This document shows, piece after piece, positions 18,818-28,175 of a stretch of 64,000 bases of DNA. This stretch comes from Caldicellulosiruptoraceae bacterium PP1 (GTDB taxonomy: Bacteria; Bacillota; Thermoanaerobacteria; Caldicellulosiruptorales; Caldicellulosiruptoraceae): assembly GCA_041320695.1 (NCBI GenBank), contig JBGGOQ010000001.1:434001-498000 (forward strand), given 5' to 3'. A program made the position numbers and the translations under genes. The notes below the pieces were generated by a model. It had not been told where the DNA came from. It made no database searches and saw nothing but the letters and a program-made list of their open reading frames with translations. Positions within the stretch are counted from its first letter, which is position 1, and every line of letters starts with the position of its first letter.

Positions 18818-19871
18818 AATTAACATCTCCCTTAATTTTTTGCAAAATAAAATGTGCTGTAGCAAAACATTCATCAAAAAATTCTTTTTCGTCGTTAATC
18901 CCTTTTTTCATTGTATTTAGAATTGCTAAATGTTGATTAAGATCTAATTTATATAAACTATCAATATATATAATTCTATGTTTAACTTTATATTTCTCTA
19001 TTATTTTTAATATATTATCATAAAACACGTTATCTTCAAATTTATAAAGTGGAATAATGGCTTGAGCATTTAAGTAATTTAGTATTGTAATAAAATGGTG
19101 GCTTATTATTTTATGTCTATCTCTTTTATCCATTTTTGATAATCTTATTGGTAATATGGCTTGTCCGTTAAATCTATAAATATCCTCAATTACATGTATC
19201 ATATTATATGTGCTAAAACCAAACTTACTACCTGTACCAACTATTCCTGGTAATGGGCCAATAATAATAACATCTGCTTGTAGTTGCTGAGATAAAATAA
19301 TCGAGTTTATTTCATTTATACATTCAAAATCACCATTAAAAGCCTCACCACATGTAATAACAAAATCAATTAACTTTTTACTTTTTAGATATTGTATATT
19401 TTCAGAAAGATTTGCATTTAACATTCCCCAATCTGTTAAAATCACTGAAATCTTAATTTTAGGTAAAAATTGTTTTAAATAAATGGCGATTGGAGCAATC
19501 ATACTATGCAATTCACATACAACAATATTTTCTTTATTTAGATATGGCGTTCTCTCAAAGATAGTTTTATCTTTCTCTTCCTCAGTAAGCACTGAAAATT
19601 GCAATGGTGTATATCTTAGTTTCATAATATGACCATTTTTCTTGTTTTCAAATTGTCCTTGAGGGATAATAAAATCGTAACCACCAGTTCCTAAATTAAG
19701 ATAATTTGCTGTAATATTTACAAGAACCTCTTGATTAATATCTACAGGATTATTTATATCTAAAAAGTTTATTGCATAAGATGTTCTGTTGTTTAATTTA
19801 ACTTCAACTATTTGTATATTATTTGTAACTTTTATATTTTTAGTTACTATGCCTTTTTTTATTTTAATCAC
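18807..19871 (-). CDS. DUF3866 family protein
   Basis: A 354-residue soluble protein with LNLGTGGYDFIIPQG near residue 54 and GHIMKLRYTPLQ near 80, the hallmarks of DUF3866. Several blocks (IIIGPLPGIVGTGSKFGFSTY, MSKMDKRDRHKIISHHFIT-like residues near 245) are conserved-looking and charged. No function is known. The start is a GTG whose ribosome site GTGGTGA lies inside the last codons of rnhA, so the two are coupled. It is generally found near spo0A/nudF in Clostridia. Confidence 0.85.
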   Translation of the reverse strand: MIKIKKGIVTKNIKVTNNIQIVEVKLNNRTSYAINFLDINNPVDINQEVLVNITANYLNLGTGGYDFIIPQGQFENKKNGHIMKLRYTPLQFSVLTEEEKDKTIFERTPYLNKENIVVCELHSMIAPIAIYLKQFLPKIKISVILTDWGMLNANLSENIQYLKSKKLIDFVITCGEAFNGDFECINEINSIILSQQLQADVIIIGPLPGIVGTGSKFGFSTYNMIHVIEDIYRFNGQAILPIRLSKMDKRDRHKIISHHFITILNYLNAQAIIPLYKFEDNVFYDNILKIIEKYKVKHRIIYIDSLYKLDLNQHLAILNTMKKGINDEKEFFDECFATAHFILQKIKGDVNFEP

Positions 19872-19874
19872 TTT

Positions 19875-20315
19875 TTATTTCACCACTTTATTAATCATTT
19901 CCCTTGCTATTTTATCACATTCATTATTTTTTTTATTATCCGCATGTCCTTTTACCCATTTAAAATTTACTTTATGAACTTTAATTAAGTCTACTAACTC
20001 TTGCCATAGTTCCTTGTTTTTTACTTCATTCCCATCATTCAATTTCCAATTGTTTTTTATCCAGTTTGTTATCCACTTATTATTAAATGCATTTACTACG
20101 TATTGAGAATCAGTATAAATAGTCACATTACAAGGTTCCTTCAAGGCTTTTAAAGATTCTATTACTGCTATAAGTTCCATTCTATTATTAGTAGTATTGC
20201 TTTCATTACCGGATAAGATTTTCTCATAGTTTTTATAACTTAGAATTGCACACCATCCACCAGGGCCAGGATTCCCTGAGCAAGCACCATCTGTATAAAT
20301 AATTACTTCCTTCAT
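19875..20315 (-). CDS. rnhA: Ribonuclease HI
   Basis: It cuts the RNA strand of RNA-DNA hybrids. The catalytic acidic residues are all present: Asp in YTDGACSGNPG, Glu in NRMEL, Asp in YTDSQYV and a C-terminal Asp in NECDKIA, with the basic loop WITNWIKNNWK and HAD histidine as in the E. coli type. The length is 146 residues. It sits six bases after proC and overlaps the translation signal of DUF3866. Confidence 0.96.
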   Translation of the reverse strand: MKEVIIYTDGACSGNPGPGGWCAILSYKNYEKILSGNESNTTNNRMELIAVIESLKALKEPCNVTIYTDSQYVVNAFNNKWITNWIKNNWKLNDGNEVKNKELWQELVDLIKVHKVNFKWVKGHADNKKNNECDKIAREMINKVVK

Positions 20316-20321
20316 TATACC

Positions 20322-21107
20322 TCATTTCCCTAATTCAATTGATTTTTCGTAAGCTTTAATTAATCCATCAATAATAGCAGCTTTCGCACCGTTTTTTTCC
20401 ATTTCTAGTAGACCTTCAATAGTTGTACCACCTGGAGAAGAAACAAAATCCCTAATATCTTGAGGTTTATAATTATTTATCTTCATATTTATTATTGTTC
20501 CTTCAATCAAATCAAGAATCATTTTGAGTGATATATCTTTTGATAATCCAAGCTTTAATGCTCCATCACAGAGTGCTTCAATAAATAGAGCAATAAAAGC
20601 TGGACCGCTTCCTATTAAGGCTGTTATTAAATCAAAATATTTCTCTGATAAGGTATATACATTCCCAAGTAGGTTTAATAATTCTTCAATTTGTTTTATT
20701 TCATCATTATTAAGATTAATATAAGTCATAGCTAAAATACCTTTTTGGACTGAAATATTAATATTAGGCATTACTCTAATTATTTTCTTATCTCCTAAAA
20801 TTCTTTTTAATGATTCTATTTTAATACCAGCAGCAATTGATATTATAATTTTATTATCAATTTCATCTTTTACATTATTTAATACGCCTATAATATCTTT
20901 AGGTTTAACAGCTAATATAATTATATCAGAATCAACAACAACTTGTTTTTCATCAATCTTTGGATTGGCATTATATTTTTCACTAAACATATTCATCCTA
21001 TTTTTATCAATATCATAAATGCAAAATTCAATATCTTCCTTTTTAGATTTTAACCCATCGATAATAAAACTTGCCATATTGCCACAACCAATTATTCCTA
21101 TTTTCAT
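20322..21107 (-). CDS. proC: Pyrroline-5-carboxylate reductase
   Basis: It makes proline from pyrroline 5-carboxylate with NAD(P)H. The dinucleotide-binding GIIGCGNMASFI begins at residue 3, MPNINISV lies near 110, and the C-terminal signature SSPGGTTIEGL is intact. The length is 261 residues. AGAGGGTG precedes the ATG. The start overlaps the stop of the SpoVB-like gene by four bases. proA and proB are not in the window. Confidence 0.95.
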   Translation of the reverse strand: MKIGIIGCGNMASFIIDGLKSKKEDIEFCIYDIDKNRMNMFSEKYNANPKIDEKQVVVDSDIIILAVKPKDIIGVLNNVKDEIDNKIIISIAAGIKIESLKRILGDKKIIRVMPNINISVQKGILAMTYINLNNDEIKQIEELLNLLGNVYTLSEKYFDLITALIGSGPAFIALFIEALCDGALKLGLSKDISLKMILDLIEGTIINMKINNYKPQDIRDFVSSPGGTTIEGLLEMEKNGAKAAIIDGLIKAYEKSIELGK

Positions 21108-22651
21108 CTTTTCACCCTCTTTATTATTGTTTGTATTATTTTTATAGGTATTTCACCAAAAATAATTAATGCTAATATATACGAGATAAAACATATGAAT
21201 AAAATGCATATAGAGTTTATTGAATAATTATTAAATATTTGAGCATTCTCTTTTGCTAAAACACCTGTAATTACCATTATAACACTTGCGATTAAAATGT
21301 AAAGAAAGTTAGTTAGATTCAATTGTCTATTTAAATATTTCGTTAGTTCAATAATATTTAAAATTGAAATAATAGCATAACATGCAATATTTGCTAAAAT
21401 GCAACCATAAATATTTAAATGATAATAAAGAATAAAAATAAACATTAGTATTATTTTGATTAAAAGTGAGATTAGTATGTTTTTAATAGGTATATAAAAC
21501 CTATCAATACCTTGTAAGATAGATGTAGTAATCTGAGAAATTGCAATAAATAAAATTAGAATTGCAGAAACCTTTAATATTTCTTCACCATTTTGATTGT
21601 TGAAATAAATAATTGAAAATATTTCTTTCGAAAAAAATATAAATCCTAAAAAAGATGGAACACAAAAAATAAAAATATATCTAAATGAACTTAATGTTAA
21701 TCTACTAATCATATTTTTATTATTTTTATTTGATGAAATATAAGGAATTAGACTAATTGACATTGAAATGCTAAACGTTAAAGGAACATGAATTAATGTC
21801 ATTACTTTACCGCTAAAAATACCATAAACTTGAGAGGAAAAGTTCATTGGATAACCATCTTGGAACATTAAAAAAGGAAATAATAATGAATCTGTGATTG
21901 ATATTAAAGAAGTTATTAATGATGTTATAGAAAACAAAAAGGTTTCTGTAATAATAGGAATAAATATATGTTTATTTGATTTGTATTTTTTATTCATTCT
22001 AGAGAAATTGAATATTTCCTTATTTAATTTTGATTTTGATATTACCAAATACAATAATGAAAAAAATGATCCAACAGAAGCTCCTAACATTGCTCCAGCA
22101 GTTGAATAACTTATACTTTTTTTTATTAGAATTAAACATAATGAAAGCCCCACTGTAACACGAAAAATATTCTCAATTATTTGTGATATAGCTGTATGTT
22201 CCATTTCTTTTAAACCATTAAACAAACCTCGATAAATTGATGCCAAAGATACAAAAAATATAGCTGGTGCTAAAGAAATATATGCATAATAAGCATCATT
22301 AGGCCATTTAAATATATTTATTATAAAATGAGCTGACAAAAAATATAAAATAGATATTATTAATGAAATGAAAATAACAGTGATTAAACATAATCTAAAT
22401 ATTTTCTTTATTGAAATAATATCATTTTCAGAATAATAGCTTGATACTGATTTAGACATTGCATTTGACAATCCAGTATATGAAAAGGTTAAAAGTGTAG
22501 TATAAATGGGATAAGGTAATTGATATAACCCCATCCCATAATCTCCAACAATATTAATTAATGGAACTTTTAATATTACACCTAACATTTTTGATAATAT
22601 AGAAGCAACAGATAATACTATTGTTGAATATAATATTCCTTTATTGCCCAT
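21104..22651 (-). CDS. SpoVB/MurJ-like lipid flippase (MATE/MOP superfamily)
   Basis: A 515-residue polytopic protein with about 12-14 hydrophobic segments, beginning with the family block YSTIVLSVASILSKMLGVI and containing GLYQLPYPIY. The MOP flippases of this type move lipid-linked peptidoglycan or other polysaccharide precursors; the SpoVB branch acts in spore cortex synthesis. Closeness to spo0A fits a sporulation role but does not prove it. Its ATG has no clear Shine-Dalgarno sequence, unlike most genes here. It leads the string that runs to ileS. Confidence 0.85.
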   Translation of the reverse strand: MGNKGILYSTIVLSVASILSKMLGVILKVPLINIVGDYGMGLYQLPYPIYTTLLTFSYTGLSNAMSKSVSSYYSENDIISIKKIFRLCLITVIFISLIISILYFLSAHFIINIFKWPNDAYYAYISLAPAIFFVSLASIYRGLFNGLKEMEHTAISQIIENIFRVTVGLSLCLILIKKSISYSTAGAMLGASVGSFFSLLYLVISKSKLNKEIFNFSRMNKKYKSNKHIFIPIITETFLFSITSLITSLISITDSLLFPFLMFQDGYPMNFSSQVYGIFSGKVMTLIHVPLTFSISMSISLIPYISSNKNNKNMISRLTLSSFRYIFIFCVPSFLGFIFFSKEIFSIIYFNNQNGEEILKVSAILILFIAISQITTSILQGIDRFYIPIKNILISLLIKIILMFIFILYYHLNIYGCILANIACYAIISILNIIELTKYLNRQLNLTNFLYILIASVIMVITGVLAKENAQIFNNYSINSICILFICFISYILALIIFGEIPIKIIQTIIKRVKR

Positions 22652-22714
22652 AAGATTACTTTTAGAAAATTGCTCTATTTAATTATTATTAAAGTATATC
22701 ATTTTTGATTACAT

Positions 22715-23506
22715 TTATATTTTTTGAATTGATTTTAATTTTAGCCTTAAATTATCAGATATAATAGCAATAAACTCAGAATTAGTAGGTTTCCCTTTTG
22801 AGTTTGAGGTTGAATATTTGAAGTATTTATATAATGATTCAAGTTTACCTCTTGTTGAAGAAACTTCGATAGCATGTCTTATTGCTCTTTCAACCCTTGT
22901 AGGAGTTGTTTGATATTTCTCAGCAATTTGTGGATATAATGTCTTAGTAACAGAATTAATTAAATCCATATTGTAAGTAACTTCAATTATGGCATCTCTA
23001 AGAAATTGATAACCCTTAATATGTGCAGGAACTCCTAATTCTTTTAAGATATCACTAACCTCGTTCTCTAAATCATTATTTTTTAGGCTAATATGCATAT
23101 TTGTTTCTGAAATAGATGGATCATTTTGAAAATTTTGATTTTTTAAAAGTTGCCTTATCCTTTCAACCATAACGTTTAAATCAAATGGTTTTACAAAGTA
23201 ATATAGTGCACCCATATTTATTGCTTTTTGAGATATATTTTCTTGCCCAACTGCAGAAATAACAACTATTTTTGGTGAATTTAATAATTCTTTACACTTT
23301 TCAATAACTCCAATTCCATCTAAATAAGGCATTATTATATCAAGTATCAACAGATCAGGCTTTAATTCTCCAATCATTTTTAATGTTTCAATACCATCAT
23401 AAGTAGAACCACAAACATTAAAATCAGGCTGAGAGTTAAAAACATCTGTTAATAACTCATTAAACTTTTTGTTGTCATCTGCAATTAAAACATTTATCTT
23501 ATTCAT
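22715..23506 (-). CDS. spo0A: Spo0A, master response regulator of sporulation
   Basis: The N-terminal receiver domain has the acidic pair in LIADDN (residues 10-11), the phosphorylated Asp in LLILDIIMP near 56, and the conserved Lys in FVKPF near 105. The C-terminal DNA-binding domain starts near residue 150 (LGVPAHIKGYQFLRDAI) and contains the recognition helix region TPTRVERAIRHAIE, both characteristic of Spo0A. The length is 263. It follows spoIVB, the universal order in endospore formers, and has its own candidate sigma-H promoter with a 0A-box-like element. Confidence 0.98.
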   Translation of the reverse strand: MNKINVLIADDNKKFNELLTDVFNSQPDFNVCGSTYDGIETLKMIGELKPDLLILDIIMPYLDGIGVIEKCKELLNSPKIVVISAVGQENISQKAINMGALYYFVKPFDLNVMVERIRQLLKNQNFQNDPSISETNMHISLKNNDLENEVSDILKELGVPAHIKGYQFLRDAIIEVTYNMDLINSVTKTLYPQIAEKYQTTPTRVERAIRHAIEVSSTRGKLESLYKYFKYSTSNSKGKPTNSEFIAIISDNLRLKLKSIQKI

Positions 23507-23548
23507 AAATCATTATCCTTTACTTAAATATTATTTATATTACAAGAT

Positions 23549-23575
23549 ATTCTACAAAATATCATTCTTACCTTT
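23549..23575 (-). promoter_or_regulatory. Candidate sigma-H promoter with overlapping 0A-like box, upstream of spo0A
   Basis: The minus strand reads AAAGGTAAG, an 11-base spacer, then GTAGAAT. This compares with the sigma-H pattern RnAGGAwWW-N11-12-RnnGAAT. TGTAGAA inside it (23550-23556) differs by one base from the 0A box TGTCGAA. Position and spacing fit the known control of spo0A in Bacillus; the match is by eye. Confidence 0.55.
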
Positions 23576-23594
23576 TATATATTTTGAACAATTT

Positions 23595-24818
23595 TTATTT
23601 TATTTTATCAGATATTTTTAACATATTTTCAATAAATATTCCATATCCCATTGAAGAATTGTTTAGAAAAACATGAGTTACAGCTCCTATTAATTTATTA
23701 TCTTGAATAATTGGACTTCCACTCATTCCTTGCACAATACCACCAGTTAATTTTATTAATTCAGGGTCTTTTATTTTAATTATAAATGCTTTTGAAGAAT
23801 TAATATTTAGAGGATATATTTTTAAAATTTCAATATTAAATAATTTTTTAACATTATTAACTCCAATTAAAATTTTTGCAGGTCCCACATGAATATCTTG
23901 AATTCTTCCCACTTCAATTAAATTTTCTTGATTTAGTTTGTAGAATATTTTACCATATATTCCTATTTTAGTATTTAATTTAATATCTCCAATTTTAGTA
24001 TCATAATCTATTCTTCCTATTATTTCGCCAATTTCTCCATTTTTACTCCTTTTAATATCATAAATGTGTGAATTATAAATTTCACCATAGCTAATATCTA
24101 ATAATATATTGGTATCAGTATCAGATATGCCATGGCCTAGAGCTCCAAAAGCCATATTGTTTTTATCAATATATGTTAAAGTACCAATCCCGCTTGTTCC
24201 TGATCGGACCCATAAACCAATTTTATATTCCCTTTCATCAGTTAACACAGGTTTAATATTAATATTTATATATTTATTATTTCTGAGAATTAAGAATGAA
24301 AGTGTCTGACCACCAAATGCATTTATAATATTATATAATTGTTCACATGAATTAACATTCATTCCATTAACTTTTATTATTTTATCACCTATATTTAACC
24401 CTGCATCTTTAGCTGGGTGAGAAATATTGTTATTATTATCAATTACATCTGAAAACCCAATTACTAATATTCCATTCGTTGAAATTCTAATTCCTATAAC
24501 TTGACCCATAGGAATTAAATATCTCTTTTCTGAAAAATTAACTTCAACTTTTTTTAATGGTATATTAAATAAACTAATATAAATATCATGATTTTTATTA
24601 CTAATTAAAAATATCTTTTCTTTCTTAAATAAAAATCCAATTTGGGTTTTCTTTTTATAGTATCCATTACAGTTGATATTAAAATAAAATGGTGTATTTA
24701 TTGAAACAAAATTTTCATTTTTATAACAAGTTATTGAGTCTGGTAAGGTATTAAAATAAATAAAATTATAAAATGTACAAACTATATAAAATATAAAAAG
24801 AGCAACTAATTTCTTCAT
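23595..24818 (-). CDS. spoIVB: SpoIVB serine peptidase
   Basis: A forespore-secreted S55-family protease that starts the proteolytic chain activating sigma-K. A single N-terminal hydrophobic anchor (residues 3-20) is followed by a PDZ domain (about 105-185, GIRISTNGILVIGF to DKIIKVNGM) and the peptidase domain with the catalytic histidine in GALGHGISD and the serine in QGMSGSPIIQ. The length is 407. It lies between recN and spo0A. Its ribosome site GGTG is inside the loop of a hairpin that ends in the fifth to ninth codons. Confidence 0.96.
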   Translation of the reverse strand: MKKLVALFIFYIVCTFYNFIYFNTLPDSITCYKNENFVSINTPFYFNINCNGYYKKKTQIGFLFKKEKIFLISNKNHDIYISLFNIPLKKVEVNFSEKRYLIPMGQVIGIRISTNGILVIGFSDVIDNNNNISHPAKDAGLNIGDKIIKVNGMNVNSCEQLYNIINAFGGQTLSFLILRNNKYININIKPVLTDEREYKIGLWVRSGTSGIGTLTYIDKNNMAFGALGHGISDTDTNILLDISYGEIYNSHIYDIKRSKNGEIGEIIGRIDYDTKIGDIKLNTKIGIYGKIFYKLNQENLIEVGRIQDIHVGPAKILIGVNNVKKLFNIEILKIYPLNINSSKAFIIKIKDPELIKLTGGIVQGMSGSPIIQDNKLIGAVTHVFLNNSSMGYGIFIENMLKISDKIK

Positions 24819-24862
24819 AAACTTTCACCGAAAAGGTTAGTCTAAAGATTATGTTGCTCTTT
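24797..24862 (-). promoter_or_regulatory. Terminator-like hairpin enclosing the spoIVB translation start
   Basis: On the minus strand AAAGAGCAAC (just after recN) and GTTGCTCTTT (inside spoIVB codons 5-8) are a perfect 10-bp inverted repeat, followed by TTTATATTT. The 46-base loop contains the ribosome site and ATG of spoIVB, plus a smaller AACCTTT/AAAGTT pairing. It could stop recN readthrough or hide the spoIVB start. Confidence 0.6.
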
Positions 24863-24863
24863 A

Positions 24864-26549
24864 TTAGTTTTTATTATTCATATAAAATTTTTTTAATTCT
24901 ATCGCTTGTTTTATTGAATACTCTGAAATATTGTTCCCAGCATACATTCTTGCAATTTCATATACTGATTCATTATCTGTTAACTTTTTAACTTTCGAAA
25001 ATGTATTATTATCAACAACCTCCTTATATACATAAAAATGATTATCTGCAGCTGCAGCAACTTGTGGTAGATGAGTTACACTTAATACTTGTCTATTCTT
25101 TGATATTCCTTTCAATAATAACGATAATTTTAAACCAGTTACACCACTGATTCCGCTATCAATTTCATCAAAAACCATTAAGCATATATCGTCTTTTTCT
25201 GCAATTATAGCCTTAATTGATAATATAATCCTTGATAATTCTCCTCCTGATGCTATTTTTGATAGTGGTTTTAATTCTTGTCCAACATTTGCAGAAATCA
25301 AAAATTCTATATCGTCTACTCCATTTATTGATAATTCTTTTTTTTCAAATTTAATATCAAATTTTGAATCTGGCATTTCTAGCTGTTTAAGATTTTCAAT
25401 AACTTTATTGATAAATATTGTAGCAGATTCTTTTCTAATTTTAGAAATTTGAATAGCTAAGTCTTCAAGTTGAGTTTTCAAATTAATTATTTCTGTTTTT
25501 AGTAGATTTATTTTTGAATTTGATCCTTCAATTGAATCTCTTTCTTTTAAAAGACTATTTTTATAATTTAATATATCTTCAATTGAGTTACCATATTTTT
25601 TCTTAATCTTATTAATCTTATCTAATCTTTCAATAATATAGTTAATATCATTTTCATCAACATCTAATTTATCTATGTCCTTATAAATTAGATCCCTAAT
25701 ATCTTCTAAATCAGCCAATATATTATTTAGCCTATCATAGTAATTAGAAAAGTTATTGCTAAATTTAGTTAAATCACTTATATATCTAAGACACAAGTTT
25801 ATTTTTTCAATAATACTTCTATTGTATCCCTCACCTTTATCTAATTCATTGATAACTTTATGTATATTAGATTTAATTTTTGTAGCATTTATTATCATAT
25901 CTTTTTTCTGTTCTAAAATTATATCCTCGCCTATCTTGGGATCTACATAATCAATTTCATTGATTTGGTAATTTATTAAATCTAATTTTCTTTCTTTTTC
26001 AGTTTCATTTAATAATAACTCATTTAACTCTTTTTGTTTAGTCACATATTCATTGTATAAAAAAGTGTATTCTCCTAATAATGGCTCTAATTGCTGATAA
26101 CAATATCTGTCTAGTAATTTTAATTGTTCTTTCTTTTCATTCAATAATTTATTTTCAAATTGTCCATGTATCTCAATAAAATCCTTCATAATATCACGTA
26201 ATAGTTGAAGGGAAACATAGCTATTATTTATTCTGCAAATATTTTTACCATTTAAAGATATTTCTCTATGAATATATAAAGTCTTTTCATCTACATTAAT
26301 TCCATATTTAACTATCTTTTCTAGTTGACTATTATTCTCTATCTCAATAATGGCTGATACAGAGGCTTTATTTGCACCAGTTCTTATAATTTCTTTATTT
26401 GCTTTCATACCCATTAATAGTAACATTGAATCTATAATTATTGATTTTCCTGCTCCTGTTTCACCTGTAAAAATAGTCAATCCTTCCTCAAACTCAATTT
26501 CAAGTTTCTCAATAATAGCTATGTTTTCAATATATAATCGTTTGAACAT
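24864..26549 (-). CDS. recN: DNA repair protein RecN
   Basis: An SMC-like ATPase acting early in double-strand-break repair. The Walker A motif FTGETGAGKSIIID is near residue 30, a central coiled coil spans roughly 150-370, and the ABC signature LSRIILSIKAI with the Walker B segment LMVFDEIDSGISG lie near 435 and 460. The length is 561. It is preceded by argR (6-base gap), the usual argR-recN order, and followed by spoIVB. Confidence 0.97.
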   Translation of the reverse strand: MFKRLYIENIAIIEKLEIEFEEGLTIFTGETGAGKSIIIDSMLLLMGMKANKEIIRTGANKASVSAIIEIENNSQLEKIVKYGINVDEKTLYIHREISLNGKNICRINNSYVSLQLLRDIMKDFIEIHGQFENKLLNEKKEQLKLLDRYCYQQLEPLLGEYTFLYNEYVTKQKELNELLLNETEKERKLDLINYQINEIDYVDPKIGEDIILEQKKDMIINATKIKSNIHKVINELDKGEGYNRSIIEKINLCLRYISDLTKFSNNFSNYYDRLNNILADLEDIRDLIYKDIDKLDVDENDINYIIERLDKINKIKKKYGNSIEDILNYKNSLLKERDSIEGSNSKINLLKTEIINLKTQLEDLAIQISKIRKESATIFINKVIENLKQLEMPDSKFDIKFEKKELSINGVDDIEFLISANVGQELKPLSKIASGGELSRIILSIKAIIAEKDDICLMVFDEIDSGISGVTGLKLSLLLKGISKNRQVLSVTHLPQVAAAADNHFYVYKEVVDNNTFSKVKKLTDNESVYEIARMYAGNNISEYSIKQAIELKKFYMNNKN

Positions 26550-26555
26550 ATATTA

Positions 26556-27008
26556 TCACCTTGATTTAATTGCTTGTATTCTGTCAACTATTTTTTCTGC
26601 ATATTCAATGCTCTTAGTTGCAATAAAAATAGTATCATCGCCAGCAATTGTTCCAACAACTTCTGGCCAATCTAAACTATCAACTGCTGCTGCTGCACTT
26701 TGAGCTGCACCCATTATAGTCTTAATAATAACTAGATTGTCAGCTGTGTCAACATTAATGATTGCCTCTGAAAATACTTTTATTAATTTTTCTGTAATAT
26801 TATTCTCTTTTGTTCCTAATACTGCATATTTATATTTTCCTGTTTCTGTTAATACTTTTGTTAGCCTTAATTCTTTTATATCTCTTGATATTGTTGCTTG
26901 GGTAACATCATATCCGAGATTCTTTAATATTTCAACTAATTCCTCTTGAGTTTCTATTTCGTTATTTTGAATAATATCTAAAATTCTTTGTTGTCTATCA
27001 GATTTCAT
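26556..27008 (-). CDS. argR: Arginine repressor ArgR
   Basis: A hexameric, arginine-binding regulator of arginine synthesis and breakdown. The N-terminal winged helix contains VTQATISRDIKELRL (about residues 34-48), and the C-terminal oligomerisation and arginine-binding domain ends with GTIAGDDTIFIAT. The length is 150. The ribosome site is GAGGTGGG. No arginine genes lie in the window except agmatinase (speB); the link to recN and nadK is positional and conserved in Clostridia. Confidence 0.96.
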   Translation of the reverse strand: MKSDRQQRILDIIQNNEIETQEELVEILKNLGYDVTQATISRDIKELRLTKVLTETGKYKYAVLGTKENNITEKLIKVFSEAIINVDTADNLVIIKTIMGAAQSAAAAVDSLDWPEVVGTIAGDDTIFIATKSIEYAEKIVDRIQAIKSR

Positions 27009-27017
27009 TTTCCCACC

Positions 27018-27794
27018 TCATCCTTTTAATTTCTCTCTTAAAACATTATAAAAATTAGTATTATTTACTCTAATTAAATTTAGATAATATGAAGATGTAG
27101 TAACACAAATTTTTTGTTTTTCGTATAGGGGGGTTATTTCTTTGCCATCAATAGTAAGTAATGTATTATTATTATTATTTACTATCATCACTTTTCTATC
27201 AGGATTTAATATCAATGTTCTTGAATATAATGAATGAGGACATATTGGAGTTATCATAATCATATTTAAATTAGGTTCTACAACAGGCCCACCAGCAGAT
27301 AGAGAATAGGCTGTTGAACCTGTTGCAGTTGATAATATTATTCCATCGCTTCTATAATTTTGAGCAAATACTTGATCTATATAAACATCTAAATTAATAA
27401 TATTAAATCCATTTCTAATTAGGCATATATCATTTAAAGCAAGATAAGTTCTTTGGTCTATTGTTGTTTGCAATAAAAACCTTTTTTCAATTTTATAATT
27501 TTTCTCAAATATTTTTTTTAATTCTTCAACAATATTATCTTTATTTCCTTCTGTTAAATATCCTAATCTGCCAGCATTTATTCCAAATACCGGTATATTA
27601 TTTTTAGCTGCTAAATCTACAACATTAAGTAATGTACCATCGCCACCAATTGTAATGATGATATCGTAGTTTTTTTCATTTGATTGTTCAATAAAGTTAT
27701 ACTCAAAGGATTTTTCTTTTATTTGACTAATTACTATATTTGTTAATTTTAACTCAGTATCTTTTGATTTATTTACATACAAACCTATTTTCAT
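27018..27794 (-). CDS. nadK: NAD kinase
   Basis: It phosphorylates NAD to NADP. The GGDGTLLNVV motif is near residue 51, LNDICLIR near 130 and the SDGIILSTATGSTAYSLSAG block near 150-170, all diagnostic for the family. At 258 residues it is of the short bacterial type. It lies between the HIT gene and argR. The gap of 9 bases to argR suggests one transcript with argR and recN. Confidence 0.96.
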   Translation of the reverse strand: MKIGLYVNKSKDTELKLTNIVISQIKEKSFEYNFIEQSNEKNYDIIITIGGDGTLLNVVDLAAKNNIPVFGINAGRLGYLTEGNKDNIVEELKKIFEKNYKIEKRFLLQTTIDQRTYLALNDICLIRNGFNIINLDVYIDQVFAQNYRSDGIILSTATGSTAYSLSAGGPVVEPNLNMIMITPICPHSLYSRTLILNPDRKVMIVNNNNNTLLTIDGKEITPLYEKQKICVTTSSYYLNLIRVNNTNFYNVLREKLKG

Positions 27795-27817
27795 ATCAAT
27801 CCTACCATTCTAAATAA

Positions 27818-28162
27818 TTATCCAGCAGGCCAACCAAATTTTCTCCCGCCTAATAAATGAAAATGTATATGCTTTACAGTTTGTCCAGCATCAATACCAC
27901 AATTATTTATAATTCTAAATCCATTGTTATTAATGTCAAATTTTTTAGCTAATATAGGTATTATTTTCAAAATATGAGATATATCATTTATATTAGATTC
28001 ATCTATATCCATAATACTCTCTATATGTGTTTTAGGTACAATTAATAGATGCACTGGAGCTGTTGGATTAATATCTTTAAAAGCTAAACATAGATCATCT
28101 TCATAAACAATCTCAGCAGGTATTGATTTAGATATAATCTTACAAAAGATACAATCATCCAT
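27818..28162 (-). CDS. HIT-family (HINT-like) nucleotide hydrolase
   Basis: A histidine-triad protein of 114 residues, probably an adenosine phosphoramidase. The N-terminal DDCIFCKII zinc-type pair, DINPTAPVHLLIVPK and the triad HIHFHLLGG are present. I start at the ATG at 28162, which follows GGAGAG; the longer open frame overlaps alaS. It lies 13 bases after alaS. Confidence 0.93.
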   Translation of the reverse strand: MDDCIFCKIISKSIPAEIVYEDDLCLAFKDINPTAPVHLLIVPKTHIESIMDIDESNINDISHILKIIPILAKKFDINNNGFRIINNCGIDAGQTVKHIHFHLLGGRKFGWPAG

Positions 28163-28175
28163 AATAATCTCTCCT

